Shown: positions 23,140 to 35,390, numbered from the stretch's first letter. The stretch: 64,000 nt of DNA from Cytidiella melzeri (GCA_022592445.1 JABYQR010000006.1:124001-188000), one strand, 5' to 3'. Translations and numbers: made by a program. The notes: generated by a model not told the origin, from the letters alone.

Positions 23140-26100
23140 GGCAGTGGTGGTGTGCTGGAATACTGGACTGGGAGTGGTGTGACAGAAAAAAGATTGAGGT
23201 GCGTTTTATAGCGGAGGACTTGTTGCAGCTTACTGTTTATCTGTAATACCAGTTTATTGGTGCTGTCAAACATTCGAGGGGTATCTTGTGGAAGATCTCT
23301 CTGCACTTCAGAAGCAGGTACTTCGTGGAGATTCCCAGAATCTAATCCCAACATGTCCTGCGCGGCATAACCTACGCTCGAGCACAGCCCACTTCTCACA
23401 CGATTGTGCTCCGTTAAGGATTTGCCATTGCCAGAGCTACACGTGGGGCGTCTTTACCCCAGCATCGATATGTTGGCGCGTCACTAGTAAACATGCAACC
23501 TGAAATTAGGCTGACAGCGGCAGTTTGAGGTCTAATTATGCGAATCGGGGGCGGTGTGGCATCCAGCCGTAATCTCAGCAGTCGGAGAGAACATGGAATG
23601 ATGGCTACAATCCATGAGAATCAGGCGGAGCGTTGCAACGGATGCGACATACCGGGTGCTATGTAGTGCGGCCTATTCAGAAAGCTGATCAACGTTTCAG
23701 AAACCACCAGACGCGAGCAACGCCAACGTACTGACTGCCCTTACTCGGCTGGCAGGCACCGAGGACTTGATTTATCCAGGGAAACGTACAGATTCGGGTA
23801 CATGAGCAGTTGAACAGTTTGCTGATGCACACGCCTCACGTATGTACCTGCTAAAGACGTGCGGTGTGGAACGGGTAGCTATCCTACTTGTTCCAAGCGC
23901 AGGGTGGGAAGCAGAGCGCGATTTGAACTGCCGGCCAAGGCCGCGAGCGATGAGTTTGAACAATTGAACATCAGAACTGTTGTAAACAAATATTTTCACG
24001 ATTCTACATAGCTGCTGCGTTGGGCTCCGATACTGTATAATTGAAAGCCAGCGAGCGACAAACATTCCCACCGTAGAGGGAGAAGTGCGAGCACAACGTT
24101 CACGACGGTGGCATGGCAGATGAGTAAATGACGACATACCTTATTCAGTTGGGAAAGATTAATGAAAGTCATGTTCTACCGACAGTTCTATTCGTTTGCC
24201 AGTCTACGCCGGGTCACCGGCAGCCATGTTTCATTCTACAGACGAAGACGCGTGGATCAGCAGAACGCCCCTCAAAGGCACTAGACTAGGGACCGGCTAC
24301 AGATGCTTGATGTTTGGAATGGTCCCGTACGAACGTACCACTCGTCACCAGCGTAGCCACCTCTGCTGCGTAAGCCATGCTCCTCGTGAGCATCCTCTAT
24401 CATACACTCGTCTTCTCGCGAATGAATGACCGCCTTGCTGCGTACACAAACGGCACATTCCGACCTTGTCCCGCCGGCCCTGATCCGACACCCGGACGAC
24501 ACAGATTTCCGCAATAAAAGCAAAGCCTCAACTTGGATCCCGAGCGTCGTGTTCAGGCGACCATAAACGTCTCCTCGAGAGTTAATAGCCGGGGCTCTCT
24601 CTCTCTGACTGACTGCGTCAGAAGTCAGATCCATGAGTGACATGTGAGCGAGGTGTAGCTCACCCAAGTGATCTTTCCTTTGATTCGCTGGAGGGTGGGT
24701 AATGTCGTGGTATACTGTGTACGATTGCAGCCGATGCATACGTCGAACAATCACCGGTCCTTGTGGTGTCGAACTGGTTACTTGTTCGTATCACGGTGAA
24801 TAGATCCTGAACTCGCAGGAGTCCAATACAGTTGAAGTCGCAGATACTGCATTTCGGGCCATCTCAGTCGTCATCGACACAGCCTATCTCCTCGGCCGCC
24901 AAGGAGTCCAGCTGCGGCTGCGAACACGGACAAAAAGTAAACCTTCTGCCTGGGGTGCGGTTCGTACACGAGGCGATCACAAGCTGCAACTTCATGAGAG
25001 CTGCCTGCCCACACAATCAACCAGAGCCAGCCAGCGAATGCCATCGACCTCTCACCTGCACATGCCCTTTGTTCGCTTCCGTTGCAGCTCGGTGAAACAC
25101 AGAGCGGTGTCCTGCCCGAGGCCACGGTTGAAACGTTGAAGCGCGAGTCAACGAACAATACTACCTGCCAAGTAAGGTAGAGCACCCACAACGACTTGTA
25201 CCACCTTCGATTGACGATCATCTGATCCTGGTCCGAGAACCTGTCAATCGCGCCGTCACGGGAGTCAGTAAGGAAATGCCTTTGCCGATCTAGACATGCC
25301 AATGCAACAGCAGGAGGCACACCGTACGTCGGCCATGCATCCCTACCCCTGTTCCAAGCACAAACGTGTCAGATGTGACTTGGTGTCTAGCTCTCCAAAA
25401 ACCTGTTGCTGAGGGATGCAATTTTTTGCGTCTGTCCATCTTGGTCTATTCACACAACATCGTCCGAGAAATGCACTTATTGGGTCACGCATTCGATCGT
25501 ACTCGATTGCGCAATCTCGGGGAGTACGACGCCGCATCGCAGATTGACTTTTGAGGATCGCGAAGTGGACTGTATACTCACGATACTGTAGATGAGTCTA
25601 ATCGACGTTCGGGTTGAAAGTCAGCCAATATAAGGAACCGAGATGCCCTATTCGTCTCCGGTGAGGCGTACTTGAAAACGGTAGATGGTGGTGTAGCTAT
25701 GCAGAGGTACAAACCTCAAAAAAGTGTAGACATTGATCGGCTTGAGACGTAGGAGCCACTGGCAGGTAGTTTGGTGCGGCACACCATCCCACTATTCAAT
25801 CTGAGATGACTGCATAACCCGAACTCCGTAGGACAACCTACGAATGTGCTACCATGAAATCATTAAGCATACACAATGGAGATTCCGCGGAGAGCATGTA
25901 CATACCAATGAACGTCATCTGCCTCCAGCTACGGTAAATTGCCGAAGCGTGCAAGAATCCCTTGCATGGGTCTGAGAGTTTAGCACATGCAACAATGCCG
26001 TAACACTTCGACACTCACACCTATCCGTAAGCTATGCACATCGACTCGGATCCTAGACGCACACACTTGAGAAACGAAACCTCAGTGAGACTCTTGGCCC

Positions 26101-27705
26101 ATTCGGCCGATGCACATTTGGAATTCGCGAACATCATCAGTGCGTCCCCGCCGGCTGTATGCTATGCGCCTCACCGCGCATACCATTCTGTCACTGTAAC
26201 CCCTTCTTAAACGTCACGAGAAGCCTACGAAGTTGGTTGCTGTCAAATCCTTTCCGCTTCATCGACACGAGCGCATGTGCAGATGCCAAATGCTATTGAT
26301 TACTGACCTGGATATATCCGCAGTCTGTCAACGAGTTCGCACCCTGGGTTGGCCACGACGCCTCGAGAGTTCGCTCGAGGCTGATGAGCTGGACACCGCG
26401 TCAGCGCCACAATCACGCCTTGTCTCCGAGTGTGGCCTTATGCTGACGACGTAGCACCTGCAGGGTGGTAATGCCGGGTCCTCTTCGAGTTGAGAAGTAG
26501 GGCTACCCTGGACATGGAAATCAGCGCGTTCAATTAGCCTACCATTACCAAAGATGATGACCTCGAGACGATGGTTTTTTTTTTCAAATCGCAAACTTCG
26601 CTCGGTGTAAACTGGAACAATGTCCACATGGTTTGGGTGTGTTTGCTGATCAAAACATGAGATTAGATGCCCATACGTACGGTCTGAGCTGGGAACAAAT
26701 GAGCCAACATGTCTCTGTGCGAATGTCGCGTTCCGTTCGCATCGCAGTTCCGGAAGTAATTTCATTCCGCTGTGCGTGAAGATAAGCCGTCCAGAGCGTT
26801 CCTCATTGCATTGGTGGGCTGACTTCGAACTGAGTGGTAGTTGTCATGTGTCTAGAATCTGGGCGTGCTTGGGTCAAAATATGGATGGTACCATTTGCGC
26901 TGTAAAGAATGACCCACCTATCCGATGGTTAATGCTGACTTTGTAGGACAAAGCGACTCACGCTCAACCTTGCTGTCCTGTCGTGCTGTGGCGTAGAACT
27001 CTCCGCCCTTTCTTCTAAGCTGACTGAGTATGTTTCAAAACGTCCGAGTGATATCTGGAGCGCAGTCGGGTTTGGATTCTGCAGACCATTGTGTTGTGTA
27101 GGATTCGAAGGCGGAATGGGGGGGCCGCGTGCCAGTCTAGACCTAAGCGCCATTCAGTTATTGAATGAGCACTGCGCTCTAGCTGTGATCTGTGACATTC
27201 GCAGCTGCCTGGATGAGCCTTACAGATCAGCGTAAAGTGGTTCGATTCCTTATGTGCAAAGCACCACTGGATAGTACTGCTCACCTAACCTAACGTGCTG
27301 ACGCTGCTATAGCGCTGGTTGCGGACCGGATGAAACATGGTTAGATTCTCCTGCTGGGTTTGAAGATGTCTTGTTGGCCGTAAACATGCTTAAGCCTCGC
27401 GCCAGTGAGCGAGTCCTGATTTTCTGCAGGTTGTCGAGGTGGTGAGCGAAAGCTGTTAGCTCTAAAAGGCAAGCGTAACGGTCGGGCAAGCCACCGGAAT
27501 GATCCGACAGAAACGGTCGATCTGAGATTGAATGGCTTAGCCCCAGCATGTCCGGATTTGGAATGATGTTTCTTACCGCCACCTCTGCCACTGTCCCATC
27601 TTGAGCTGACTGGTCTTGTACCCTGTGCTCACTTTCTTGTAAGAGTTTCTTGGTGTATGACTCATAATCTTACTGATAGCTCAGTAGACGCTATCCACAG
27701 TAACC
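23140..27705. promoter_or_regulatory. 4.6 kb gene-free region between divergent WOPR and HSBP1 genes
   Basis: The longest empty stretch of the window. Frames of up to 157 codons exist (24281-24754 and 24871-25320, both minus), but none shows a motif, a plausible splice partner or family likeness. A 12-base T run lies near 26576-26587. A B-box-like GGTTCGATTCC at about 27240 is not part of a foldable tRNA. WOPR master regulators in other fungi often have very long upstream control regions, so a regulatory role is an inference. Confidence 0.5.
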
Positions 27706-28192
27706 ATGCCGCCGCCCGCATCTGCAGCTCTTCCCCTGAATGTAACATCAGCTGGAACGCCATACAAGGCAACAGCCAGCCCTGCGTCAACTAAAAGAGC
27801 AGCTATACCGGCAACGAGTACCTCCAAGCACACTGTGAACACATCAGACATCTCGAGTCCGCACGAGCTCACCGCGTTTGTTAGTAGAATCCAGTATTCC
27901 AAAGGCAGCGACACCGCTGACTGCACTTCTAGGTCGAAACGCTATTGGAGCAATTAGATGCCAAATTCGACGACATGTCTACCCAAATCCTCGATCGCAG
28001 TGAGTTTTCGAACATCCTGATGTTTTATCATCAGCACCGTCGTTAACGTACTTTGTCTCACTGGTAGTGGAGCAAATGTCCACGCGCGTCGACGCGTTAG
28101 AAGCATCTATTCAGGACATAATCAATGGAGACACTAACGGTCCTACTCCCAGTCTCCAACAGTCGCCGATCCTACGGAAAATTGGGGCTTAG
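27706..28192 (+). CDS. heat shock factor binding protein 1 (HSBP1)-like coiled-coil protein
   Basis: Small coiled-coil protein that in animals binds the trimerisation domain of heat shock factor 1. Exon 1 starts at ATG 27706 and encodes about 58 Ala/Ser/Thr/Pro-rich residues ending SSPHELTAF. An intron of about 54 nt (GTTAGT..CTAG) leads to VETLLEQLDAKFDDMSTQIL. A second intron follows (GTGAGT..GGTAG), then MEQMSTRVDALEASIQDII and NGDT, and a short tail ending at 28190-28192. The heptad pattern of the HSBP1 family is intact. The N-terminal extension is longer than in animal HSBP1. Confidence 0.9.
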
Positions 28193-28522
28193 CCTCCGAG
28201 CGCTTCCTTCCGGAGTTTGGAACAATTGTGATCTTGGGAGGTAACGCACACCATACCCACCGAGTGTGATCGTAGCAGCCTTATCGAAGACGAGCCACTA
28301 CTTAGGAGCGCTTCCTCAATTCAAACTTAGGTCTTATTGGTGCTTTACGGCACGGCTTCGGTTTGGGGCGATTGTTTGTATCATCTATTTTCATCGCCGC
28401 ATCCGATGTTCGTGTGTGCATTGGATGTTTGATTACGCATGCTACAGTACAGTGGGTGACGTCGACGACTACAAGAGTCTTATTACAAGTAGCTGAACAC
28501 GTCTACCAACCCTCTCGAAAGA
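28193..28522. other. convergent intergenic space
   Basis: 330 bases between the HSBP1 stop and the GET4 stop. Both genes end here, so it should hold their 3' ends. Nothing else is seen. Confidence 0.5.
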
Positions 28523-30053
28523 TTAATCAAGACCCGGCGCACCGCTTGCAGGTGCTGGCGCTAGCACTCTTTTCGGCGCCGCCGCCCTCGTAGGTGGACC
28601 GCCGCCGAGCATTGCTGATAGCATATCGGCCATGGGGTTTCCCTGTTGAGCGCGAGGCGGCGGGATAGCGAAATAGAGCTCCGAGATGTCATTCAATGCC
28701 TAGTAGAACAAAGGGCATGAATTAGTGTACGATCAGATATCGTACCAATGCTCCACATGCGCCTGGCCCGAGGCGCCTGTGTGCATCGCAGGCTTCGAAA
28801 GGAGAAAAGAGAGGAATGGGCTCCATATGAAGACATACCGTTCGCACTTCCTTTACGGCTAGAAGGCCACCTTTGCCTTGGTAACTCCCACAGAGACGTA
28901 TCCACGCCTCTCGCATGGTCTTATTCTTATCACCCTGAGAACGCTGACACGTGCGTACGGCGAGTTGTGCAAAGTTTACCAAAGGGTCTGTGGTGAAGAC
29001 TATCTCGTCCGCTGTGCCAAAGGTCGTGTTTTCGATGGCGATTGGCGAGGATTGGATAGATGACACGAATTTCGGGCGTGATACGGTGAATTGGGAGACG
29101 AGATGCGTGATGAAGGCACGCGCCGCAAGAATGTTCCCGTTTTGCAGGTATCTGTCGGAAAAGAGAGCATCAGTCCATGCATCCCGAAGCGAGAGAAGTT
29201 GAGGGAGACGAGATGAACAGCCAAGCGATCCGCCAAGGAGCTGTATACCATACAGGGAACCAATGGTTCACAGCCAGAGAATGTGACCCTCTACAATTGG
29301 GCTGGACTGGCAGCGTTCACTTACGGAATCGTTCCACGGAGAGCAAATGCCCCCGGTGCACCGCCTGTTGATGACCACTCGACATACATTTGAGCCAGGG
29401 TTCTTGCACTATCTCGTGTTCCGGCTGCTAGATAATGCAGCTCGGCGGTTTCAAATGCACCCTCTAATATGACAGTCGTAAGATATAGTCAGACGCTAAA
29501 GTTGATCGCTCATACCTTTATATAATATATCTGCGACATAATGGTGTAGATCCGGGTCTCCGGAAGGACAGGATCCAGATCTCGCAGACCAGCTACGCCG
29601 GTGTCAGGATAATTTAGACACAAAGCGGAGAGTGGGACATACGCGATGACTTTGTCAATGATAGTTTTGCGCCAAGAGCCAGAGGAGCCAGCCAAGGCTA
29701 TGAGCTGAGTCAACCGACCTACACATTGCGAGCCATGCGGTCAGCCGACAGAACGAGGAGCACTGTAGAGAGTCTAGAGACATACCACGGCTCTCGCTGT
29801 CCACCTTTTCTCCCTTGTTGTCGTATACATCCAGCATAAACACTGTAAGGTCTGTGCCACTGCCTTGCTGGCCTATCTTGAACAGCTCTCTGGCAGATTG
29901 AAATAAGACGTCAATGGCAGTATCGTACTGTCCTGACTTCTGGTAACGGGAAGCAAAGGTCCTGGCTTTCTGATGTGCTTCGTAACCTTGTCCAGACTGT
30001 ATCAGGGGTAGTATAGCGTTCAGAGCTCGCGAAGAAGAGGACGCTTGTGCCAT
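28523..30053 (-). CDS. GET4: Golgi-to-ER traffic protein 4 (GET4)
   Basis: Cytosolic TPR-like protein that works with Get5 to hand tail-anchored proteins to Get3. The start is ATG 30051-30053. Spliced sequence: ILPLIQSGQGYEAHQKARTF, FASRYQKSGQYDTAIDVLFQ, GSGTDLTVFMLDVYDNKGEK, IIDKVIAYV, AFETAELHYLAAGTRDSART, LAQMYVEWSSTGGAPGAF, AARAFITHLVSQ, EIVFTTDPLVNFAQLAVRTC, EAWIRLCGSYQGKG, and a C-terminus LNDISELYFAIPPPRAQQGN then DMLSAMLGGGPP. The stop is at 28523. The order and the final hydrophobic Met/Gly-rich tail match fungal Get4. Several introns of 50-70 nt; no defect seen. Confidence 0.93.
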
Positions 30054-30301
30054 GGCTATTCGTGTTGTACGTCGTCTGTTGCTGTAAGACTTAAGGCGTG
30101 CACAACAACTCGGATGAAGAGTAGATTACCCTTCCATTATAAGCGCTCATTGCTGATCGAGGTTGCTCGATCAGCTCACCTCTTACATCGAGTGTTCAAT
30201 GTCTCTAGTTTGGCAAGCAATATAATTCAATCGGGGGCCAAAGAGCTTATTCGCAGAGGTTTATCAGTATAAGACGGTAACTCTAGCATCTAAGCTACAG
30301 C

Positions 30302-31545
30302 TTAGTAAATGAACGGAATGATGACATTCCTCTTCGGATATCTGTCGCCAAACTCCTTCCTGTAGTTCCTGTGCTTTTTGACAGCCCACATCCACATAAA
30401 ATAGCTTCCTGCAAACAAAAAGAACCAGGCTATGGTTTATTTGAGTTGACATCTTACCGTGAAGATTGACCACAAAACTCACCGGCGTAGCTACCCGTCA
30501 TGATAGACATCACAGTCCAGCCGATGATCTCGAAGGTGTAATTGGGGCAAGAGACAAGGTTGAAGCCATACCCGTACGGAATAGCGCGCTGCTTGGTACC
30601 TGCGGGCCTCAAGTTTCGGAGAGTCAAGTGTGTCAGGCCATTTGACAGTTCAGCCCACTAAGAGAATTGCGTCAAGGATCATAGCAGGGTGAAGACCCAT
30701 AAGAAACATACCAGCCAAACTGCAGTACATGCCCATAGGAAACGCGGGTCATCTCGAATCGTGCCCTGGATATACGGAGAAGATATACCGTACGTCGGGC
30801 TGTAGATAGCGTAGGCTAAGAGAACTCCGCCAAATACGTGATAGTGGAATGAACTGCAGTTGGTATGAGATTGAGACTGCGACCATGCTATTAGATACGT
30901 ACTTGCGGAAAATGTACGCGAATGGCATAGTTCCATGAGAGAAGCGGTGAACGAAAAGTGTCTCGAATTCGCGCTTCAGGAAATGCAGCATGACTTGAGC
31001 GTATACAAACCTAAGGACAAGTTAGGTCGAACTGTTCTATCAATTGACTGATAACGTACTTTTGAAGCATGCTGTGTTGAACTGGCCCTCCGTAAAAGAT
31101 AGCAGGAAGGTAATACATCAAAGGATGTACGATGAGTGGACCTATCTATTGATGATAATTTGAGTAAAGATCATCTTGGGAGACCAAGCGTTACGTGCAT
31201 ATTCAATAACAAATACTGTAGTCCAACTGATCTGAGGACCCAAGTCCTTCACCACCAGTTCACCTCCATCTGTCACGCCGGCGGTGGCCAACGTAGTCTC
31301 GTCAGACAGCCCTTTCTTGTCTGCTTTTGTGCTCAGCTTTTGTCTCGACGTGTAAAACTAAGGGAAAGATCAGCTGAACCCAACTAAGTATCAGGAGCAA
31401 CATACCTTGGGGTATTTCGACGCGAAAGCGTTCTTCACGTCTGCTATTGTTGCGGTGACCGGTGTTTTGCTAGGTATTTCGACGACATACGGAAGGCCTG
31501 GTGCTAATGGTGTACCACGAGGAGAGGATACTGTGACTCTGACCA
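30302..31545 (-). CDS. TSC13: very-long-chain enoyl-CoA reductase TSC13
   Basis: ER membrane enzyme for the last step of very-long-chain fatty acid elongation. The start is ATG 31543-31545 (MVRVTVSSPRGTPLAP). The first half is the ubiquitin-like region with KTPVTATIADVKNAFASKYP, then SRQKLSTKADKKGLSDET and GELVVKDLGPQISWTTVFV, then YAGPLIVHPLMYYLPA. The second half is the steroid 5-alpha-reductase-like domain: MLHFLKREFETLFVHRFSHG, TMPFAYIFRK, SSFHYHVFGGVLLAYAIY, SNGLTHLTLRNLRP, GYGFNLVSCPNYTFEIIGW, and the C-terminus HRNYRKEFGDRYPKRNVIIP. The conserved K-Y of the family lies in this last block region. The stop is at 30302. About six introns. Intact. Confidence 0.94.
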
Positions 31546-31699
31546 TAATTTCGAAAGGCGCGTCCCACAGAACAATGTTGTAAGGCTGAGCCGGACAAGG
31601 ACCAAGGTGTTGCTGAACTGTCCCGCCCCAACGTCACGGTCAGTCGAGCGATGTCTGATGAGTATATCATGGGGCGCCGTAAGCATGCTTACTCCGCCT

Positions 31700-31793
31700 G
31701 GACCCCTAGCTCAGTGGTAGAGCGTATGATTCCAGTGATTGCTTGGGTAATCGTGTTTCCATAAGGTCGTCAGTTCAACTCTGGCGGGGTTCA
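31700..31793 (+). tRNA. tRNA-Trp (CCA anticodon) with a 22-nt intron
   Basis: Cloverleaf with acceptor stem GGACCCC/GGGGTTC (one G-T pair), D arm GCTC..GAGC with loop AGTGGTA, anticodon loop TTCCAG then intron, variable AGGTC, T arm GTCAG/CTGGC with loop TTCAACT, and discriminator A. The anticodon CCA is at 31732-31734. The predicted intron 31736-31757 follows position 37, the standard eukaryotic site, and contains TTGGG, which can pair with the anticodon region. One A-C mismatch closes the anticodon loop (positions 31/39). The mature length would be 72. Confidence 0.75.
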
Positions 31794-31798
31794 TTTTT
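31794..31798 (+). terminator. RNA polymerase III T-run terminator
   Basis: Five T residues directly after the discriminator base of the tRNA, as expected for Pol III termination. Confidence 0.7.
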
Positions 31799-32006
31799 CT
31801 TTAGGCGTATAGTTTCACACGGTGCGCATCAAATCATGCGACTGCAGTCGTTTAAGAGGGCGTAGCAAAAGGGGGTGGATTTGTGGGAGAGCTTCGAGAT
31901 ATAAAGTACGCGAGATATGCGAGTGAGACGCAACTGCCAGTGCTGCGAGTCCCATACTAGTTGTGTGCAAGGCTACGCTCTACTCCAGCTCATCAGGCCA
32001 AGTACG

Positions 32007-33476
32007 TTAGGGTATGCTATATGCCAGCCACATCTCGCTCGCTACTCGTTCATTTCCTGCCATTCCCGCTCCAACCCAGGTGAAGACTAGGTTAGCCAAA
32101 GCAGTCTTCACTGCCCAGCCAGCCAGCACGACCATCGTTGTGAACAGGGGATGACAATCCAAAACAACTGCCACAATATCAGTCCTACTCTCTCTACCTA
32201 CTTCCGAAAATCTGTACTTACCGCGCAATCCAAAGCCGGCAGCCATGCCCCCCAGCACGTTTCGCACTATCCATTCGCGATCAAGGTTGTCATCACTCAA
32301 TGCCTCGATCGCTCCCACAATCACGGTATTGGTGAAGAGATTACTTGCATTGTATTGCGGGGGCAGTGGGCGTCGAGAGGTGACAGGAGACGCAGACGCT
32401 GGGCGCCATATAGTCAGAAGGAACAAAAGGAAGAGCTTGTTGAGAGAAGAATAGAATATTGTCAGTGGTATATGCGAGTATCTAGTCACGAGAAAATCGT
32501 CAGCACAAGCAACACGCTTCTACTCAGAAGAGAATGCAATCAACCGGTGTACGAACCTAAACTCCAGGCGGATTCCGGACCGTGATGGCGGCTTTTGGAA
32601 GACAGCGGAGCGTATCCAGTCGAGCGCATGTAGTACCACGAAGCTGGAGAGCATAACACCCGCATGGAAACCTACAGTCTCTGCAACAATAATCAGCGTC
32701 CGAGATTTACGAAGTCAGCCAGGAGTCTACACCAACCAACGAGACAGCCGACTAGGATTCGTAAGAAACCCTCAACGGCGTCTTGATTCCACTTCAATAC
32801 GTCGGTATACACCCCGTCAGGTGTCAAGCTAGAACCTTGTTGTATAAGCATGAGTAATCGGGCGCGTAGAGCAATCCAATTAAGCGGCTTACTGAGATGT
32901 GTCCAGCGAATAACTTGAAAGAGACGCAGGCAATTTAGTATCGCCATCACACGCCAAGAAGGATGTTACGAACATGCGTCGACAGCGATAAGCGCACTCC
33001 CGAGCTTGAGAATGTGCATCCACCGATCCTAGGGACTGGATGAGGATTATTTGTTGTGCTGACACAGCGAATACATACCAACTCTCGTGATGAGGGAGCT
33101 GGTGACGGCACTGCCGGGCGTCGGGCTGTGCCAATGACACCCTGTGCATCTTCTCCTGCGTCCAACGTAGCGGCTGGAAAGCTTCCGTGCTTTAAGCCCT
33201 TCTCAGTGAGTATTCTTGCACCAGAGCCACGGTTGTACAGAAGATGGCGGTACACATCACGTTTCAGTAATATCAAATCAATCCAGAGTGTCAGCGTATC
33301 GTGCTCTACATATGGGTCTGCAAAAGCATGGCACTCGCTCTGTGAGCCAGTCAGCATGCCATCACGCGACCCTCTATTGACGCACTCACACATTGCTCCA
33401 GACGAAGATTGTCTGCGGAATTATACACCGTATAAAGGAACGGGGTAATATGCGTGCAACTAGTACATATCGGCAT
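32007..33476 (-). CDS. ARV1: ARV1 lipid-homeostasis protein
   Basis: ER membrane protein involved in sterol and GPI-precursor transport. Exon 1 (ATG 33474-33476) encodes MPICTSCTHITPFLYTVYNS then ADNLRLEQC; exon 2 continues SECHAFADPYVEHD. Together they form the N-terminal zinc-binding CxxC..CxxC motif. The ARV1 signature follows: TLWIDLILLKRDVYRHLLYN, then RILTEKGLKHGSFP. After introns: RWMHILKLGSALIAVDAFIR then WTHLS, SSLTPDGVYTDVLKWNQDAV, EGFLRILVG, ETVGFHAGVMLSSFVVLHAL, PLTIFYSSLNKLFLLFLLTI, and the end AGWAVKTALANLVFTWVG then EMWLAYSIP. Hydrophobic helices occupy the C-terminal half. The stop is at 32007. Several introns keep frame. Intact. Confidence 0.92.
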
Positions 33477-33959
33477 GACAGCGCTCAATAAAACGCAAAC
33501 TGTGATATTTTCCGTCAATAACATTTCTAGGATTCAGCAGGAGACTCACAATATATTGGAACTTTTAGATCTCAGGCGAGCATGAAGAACGCAAGAATTT
33601 ATGCACGGAGGCGGCGCGATGAGGGTAACGATTGAGAGCTGTAAGTATGTCCGAGTTGGCGTTGGACGCCGGTTCCGGCTTCTCGGCTGCCCGTTGAGGC
33701 AGGGCCTGCACTGGCAGGCCTGAAGTCCTCTCCCTCCTCCTCTAAGCTTTCCTCCCGCATGCAATGTGACGTTGGCGATTCGTCAGCAATTAACAAGATA
33801 AATTTGACTCTACTCTCTACACCTCGACTTAAAATTGAGTCTCTGTTCATGTGTCGATCTGTGTACTTCCCACGCTTGACCGTGTACCACCACCGCGCGT
33901 TATCTTTCCCGCTGCGGCCTACTCCTGTACAGTACTCGCGAGAGTTTGCAAGGAGTCCG
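33477..33959. promoter_or_regulatory. shared divergent upstream region of ARV1 and aminotransferase genes
   Basis: 483 bases between two outward-pointing start codons. An open frame continuing upstream of the aminotransferase ATG is present but has no conserved sequence. Confidence 0.5.
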
Positions 33960-35390
33960 ATGTCGACTGTAGCCTTTCATCTATCTCATTCGATTGAGAC
34001 TACTAGTCGTCCACCGTATGTGGTTATACAACCGTCAGTTAGCAAAGTCGCAAATATTAATCATCCTCGACCCTAGAATACCGCAAGCGTACCAATGGTC
34101 TGAAGGTTACAAGGCCACTCCTGAACGACCGCTATTAGATATGTCGCAGGGAGTGCCTGGTATACCACCGCCCAAAACTCTCCTCGACGCCATCGCGATT
34201 GCTAGCTCTGATCCTAGCAGTTGTGGTTATACTGCAAATGCTGGGGAGCCGTTGCTCCGTGATGCCGTGGTGGACGAGATGAAGACCATTTATGGACCCG
34301 GGGCCGATGTCTCCAGAGAGGATGTCTCTGTTACCGCGGGCTGCAATCTCGCTTTCGCAGCCGCAGCGATGACGGTGGCGAGTAAAGGCGACGAGGTTAT
34401 CCTACCAGTACCTTGGTATTTCAATCATGAGTAAGGCCTTCCTCCTCCCTTTACAGGGAACAGATGATTAACATCATAACGCAGAATGACACTTACAATG
34501 CTTGGTATGAAGCCTATCAGGCTGGTGACCTCTCCTCAGGACGGATTTCAGCCATCCGTAATCGAATGCGCCAAATTGATCACCCCAGCCACTCGAGCTA
34601 TTGTGCTTGTCACTCCAAACAATCCCGTGAGTCGGTATCATTTTCTAGCAATCATGTGAAGCTTCCTCAACGCGAAACCTTATAGACTGGCGCCATATAC
34701 ACACCTGAGCTCATTGACTCGTTTGCAGCATTAGCCTACGAACACCAGCTGCCTCTGATCATAGATGAAACATACCGCGACTTCATCATCGACGGACCGC
34801 CGCATCGCCTTTTCACGACCAGCCATACGTCTTCGCTGCCTCAGTCATGGAGTTGGCGTCAAACCCTTATCCATCTCTTCTCGTTCTCCAAATCATACTG
34901 CATACCTGGACATCGTCTGGGTCTCATTGTCTCATCTCCCTCTATCGGCCCTGCGCTCAACACTGCACTCGATAACACGCAAATATGTGCTCCTCGTCCT
35001 GCACAACGGGCTCTCGCCCCTTTACTTCCTTCATTGCGGCCGTTCGTCCGAGCGTCCGCCCTCGCTGTTCAAGCACGCCACGTTTTGTTCAAAAACGCTG
35101 TTCCAAGAAGATGGCATATAGGCAGTCAAGGTGCATACTACGCGTTTGTCAAACATCCCTTCAAGGATGTAGATGCTTCCGAAGTCTGCAAACGCGTAGC
35201 TCAGGAAATCGGTGTCATTTCTCTACCAGCAGGTTTTTTTGGTCCCGGAGTAGAAGGTCGGGCTGAGGGCGAGATGGGGAGATGGATCAGGTTTTCTGTT
35301 GCAAACGTGGATGATGAGAAGGTCAAGAAAGTGTGCGGACGATTGGAGGAGTGCGAGAGTACTTTCGGATGGGAGCTGGACCCTAAATAG
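33960..35390 (+). CDS. pyridoxal-phosphate aminotransferase, fold type I
   Basis: PLP-dependent class I/II aminotransferase of about 400 residues. Start ATG 33960 (MSTVAFHLSHSIETTSRPP). An intron of about 56 nt with a TTAAT branch region leads to IPQAYQWSEGYKA. Landmarks in order: LLDMSQGVPGIPPPKTLLDA, CGYTANAGEPLLRDAVVDEM, DVSVTAGCNLAFAAAAMTVA, ILPVPWYFNHEM, IVLVTPNNPTGAIYTPEL, LPLIIDETYRDF, the PLP-lysine segment LFSFSKSYCIPGHRLG, then YYAFVKHPFKDVDASEV and GVISLPAGFFGPG, with WIRFSVANVDDEKV near the end. The stop is at 35390. The Asp, Tyr, Lys and Arg positions expected of fold type I are present. The substrate cannot be set from sequence; family relatives use aromatic or aliphatic amino acids. 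Confidence 0.88.

Noticed and set aside
24281..24754. 157-codon minus-strand frame
   Set aside because: No recognisable motif, no signal of splicing partners, and an amino-acid composition typical of chance frames.
24871..25320. 149-codon minus-strand frame
   Set aside because: Same reasons as for the neighbouring frame; no domain, and it is isolated in the large gene-free region.
26328..26765. 145-codon minus-strand frame
   Set aside because: No family likeness; it runs through a T-run that reads as Phe/Lys codons and is probably chance.
27235..27260. GGTTCGATTCC resembling a tRNA B box
   Set aside because: The flanking bases do not form a T stem and no acceptor stem or A box is found nearby.
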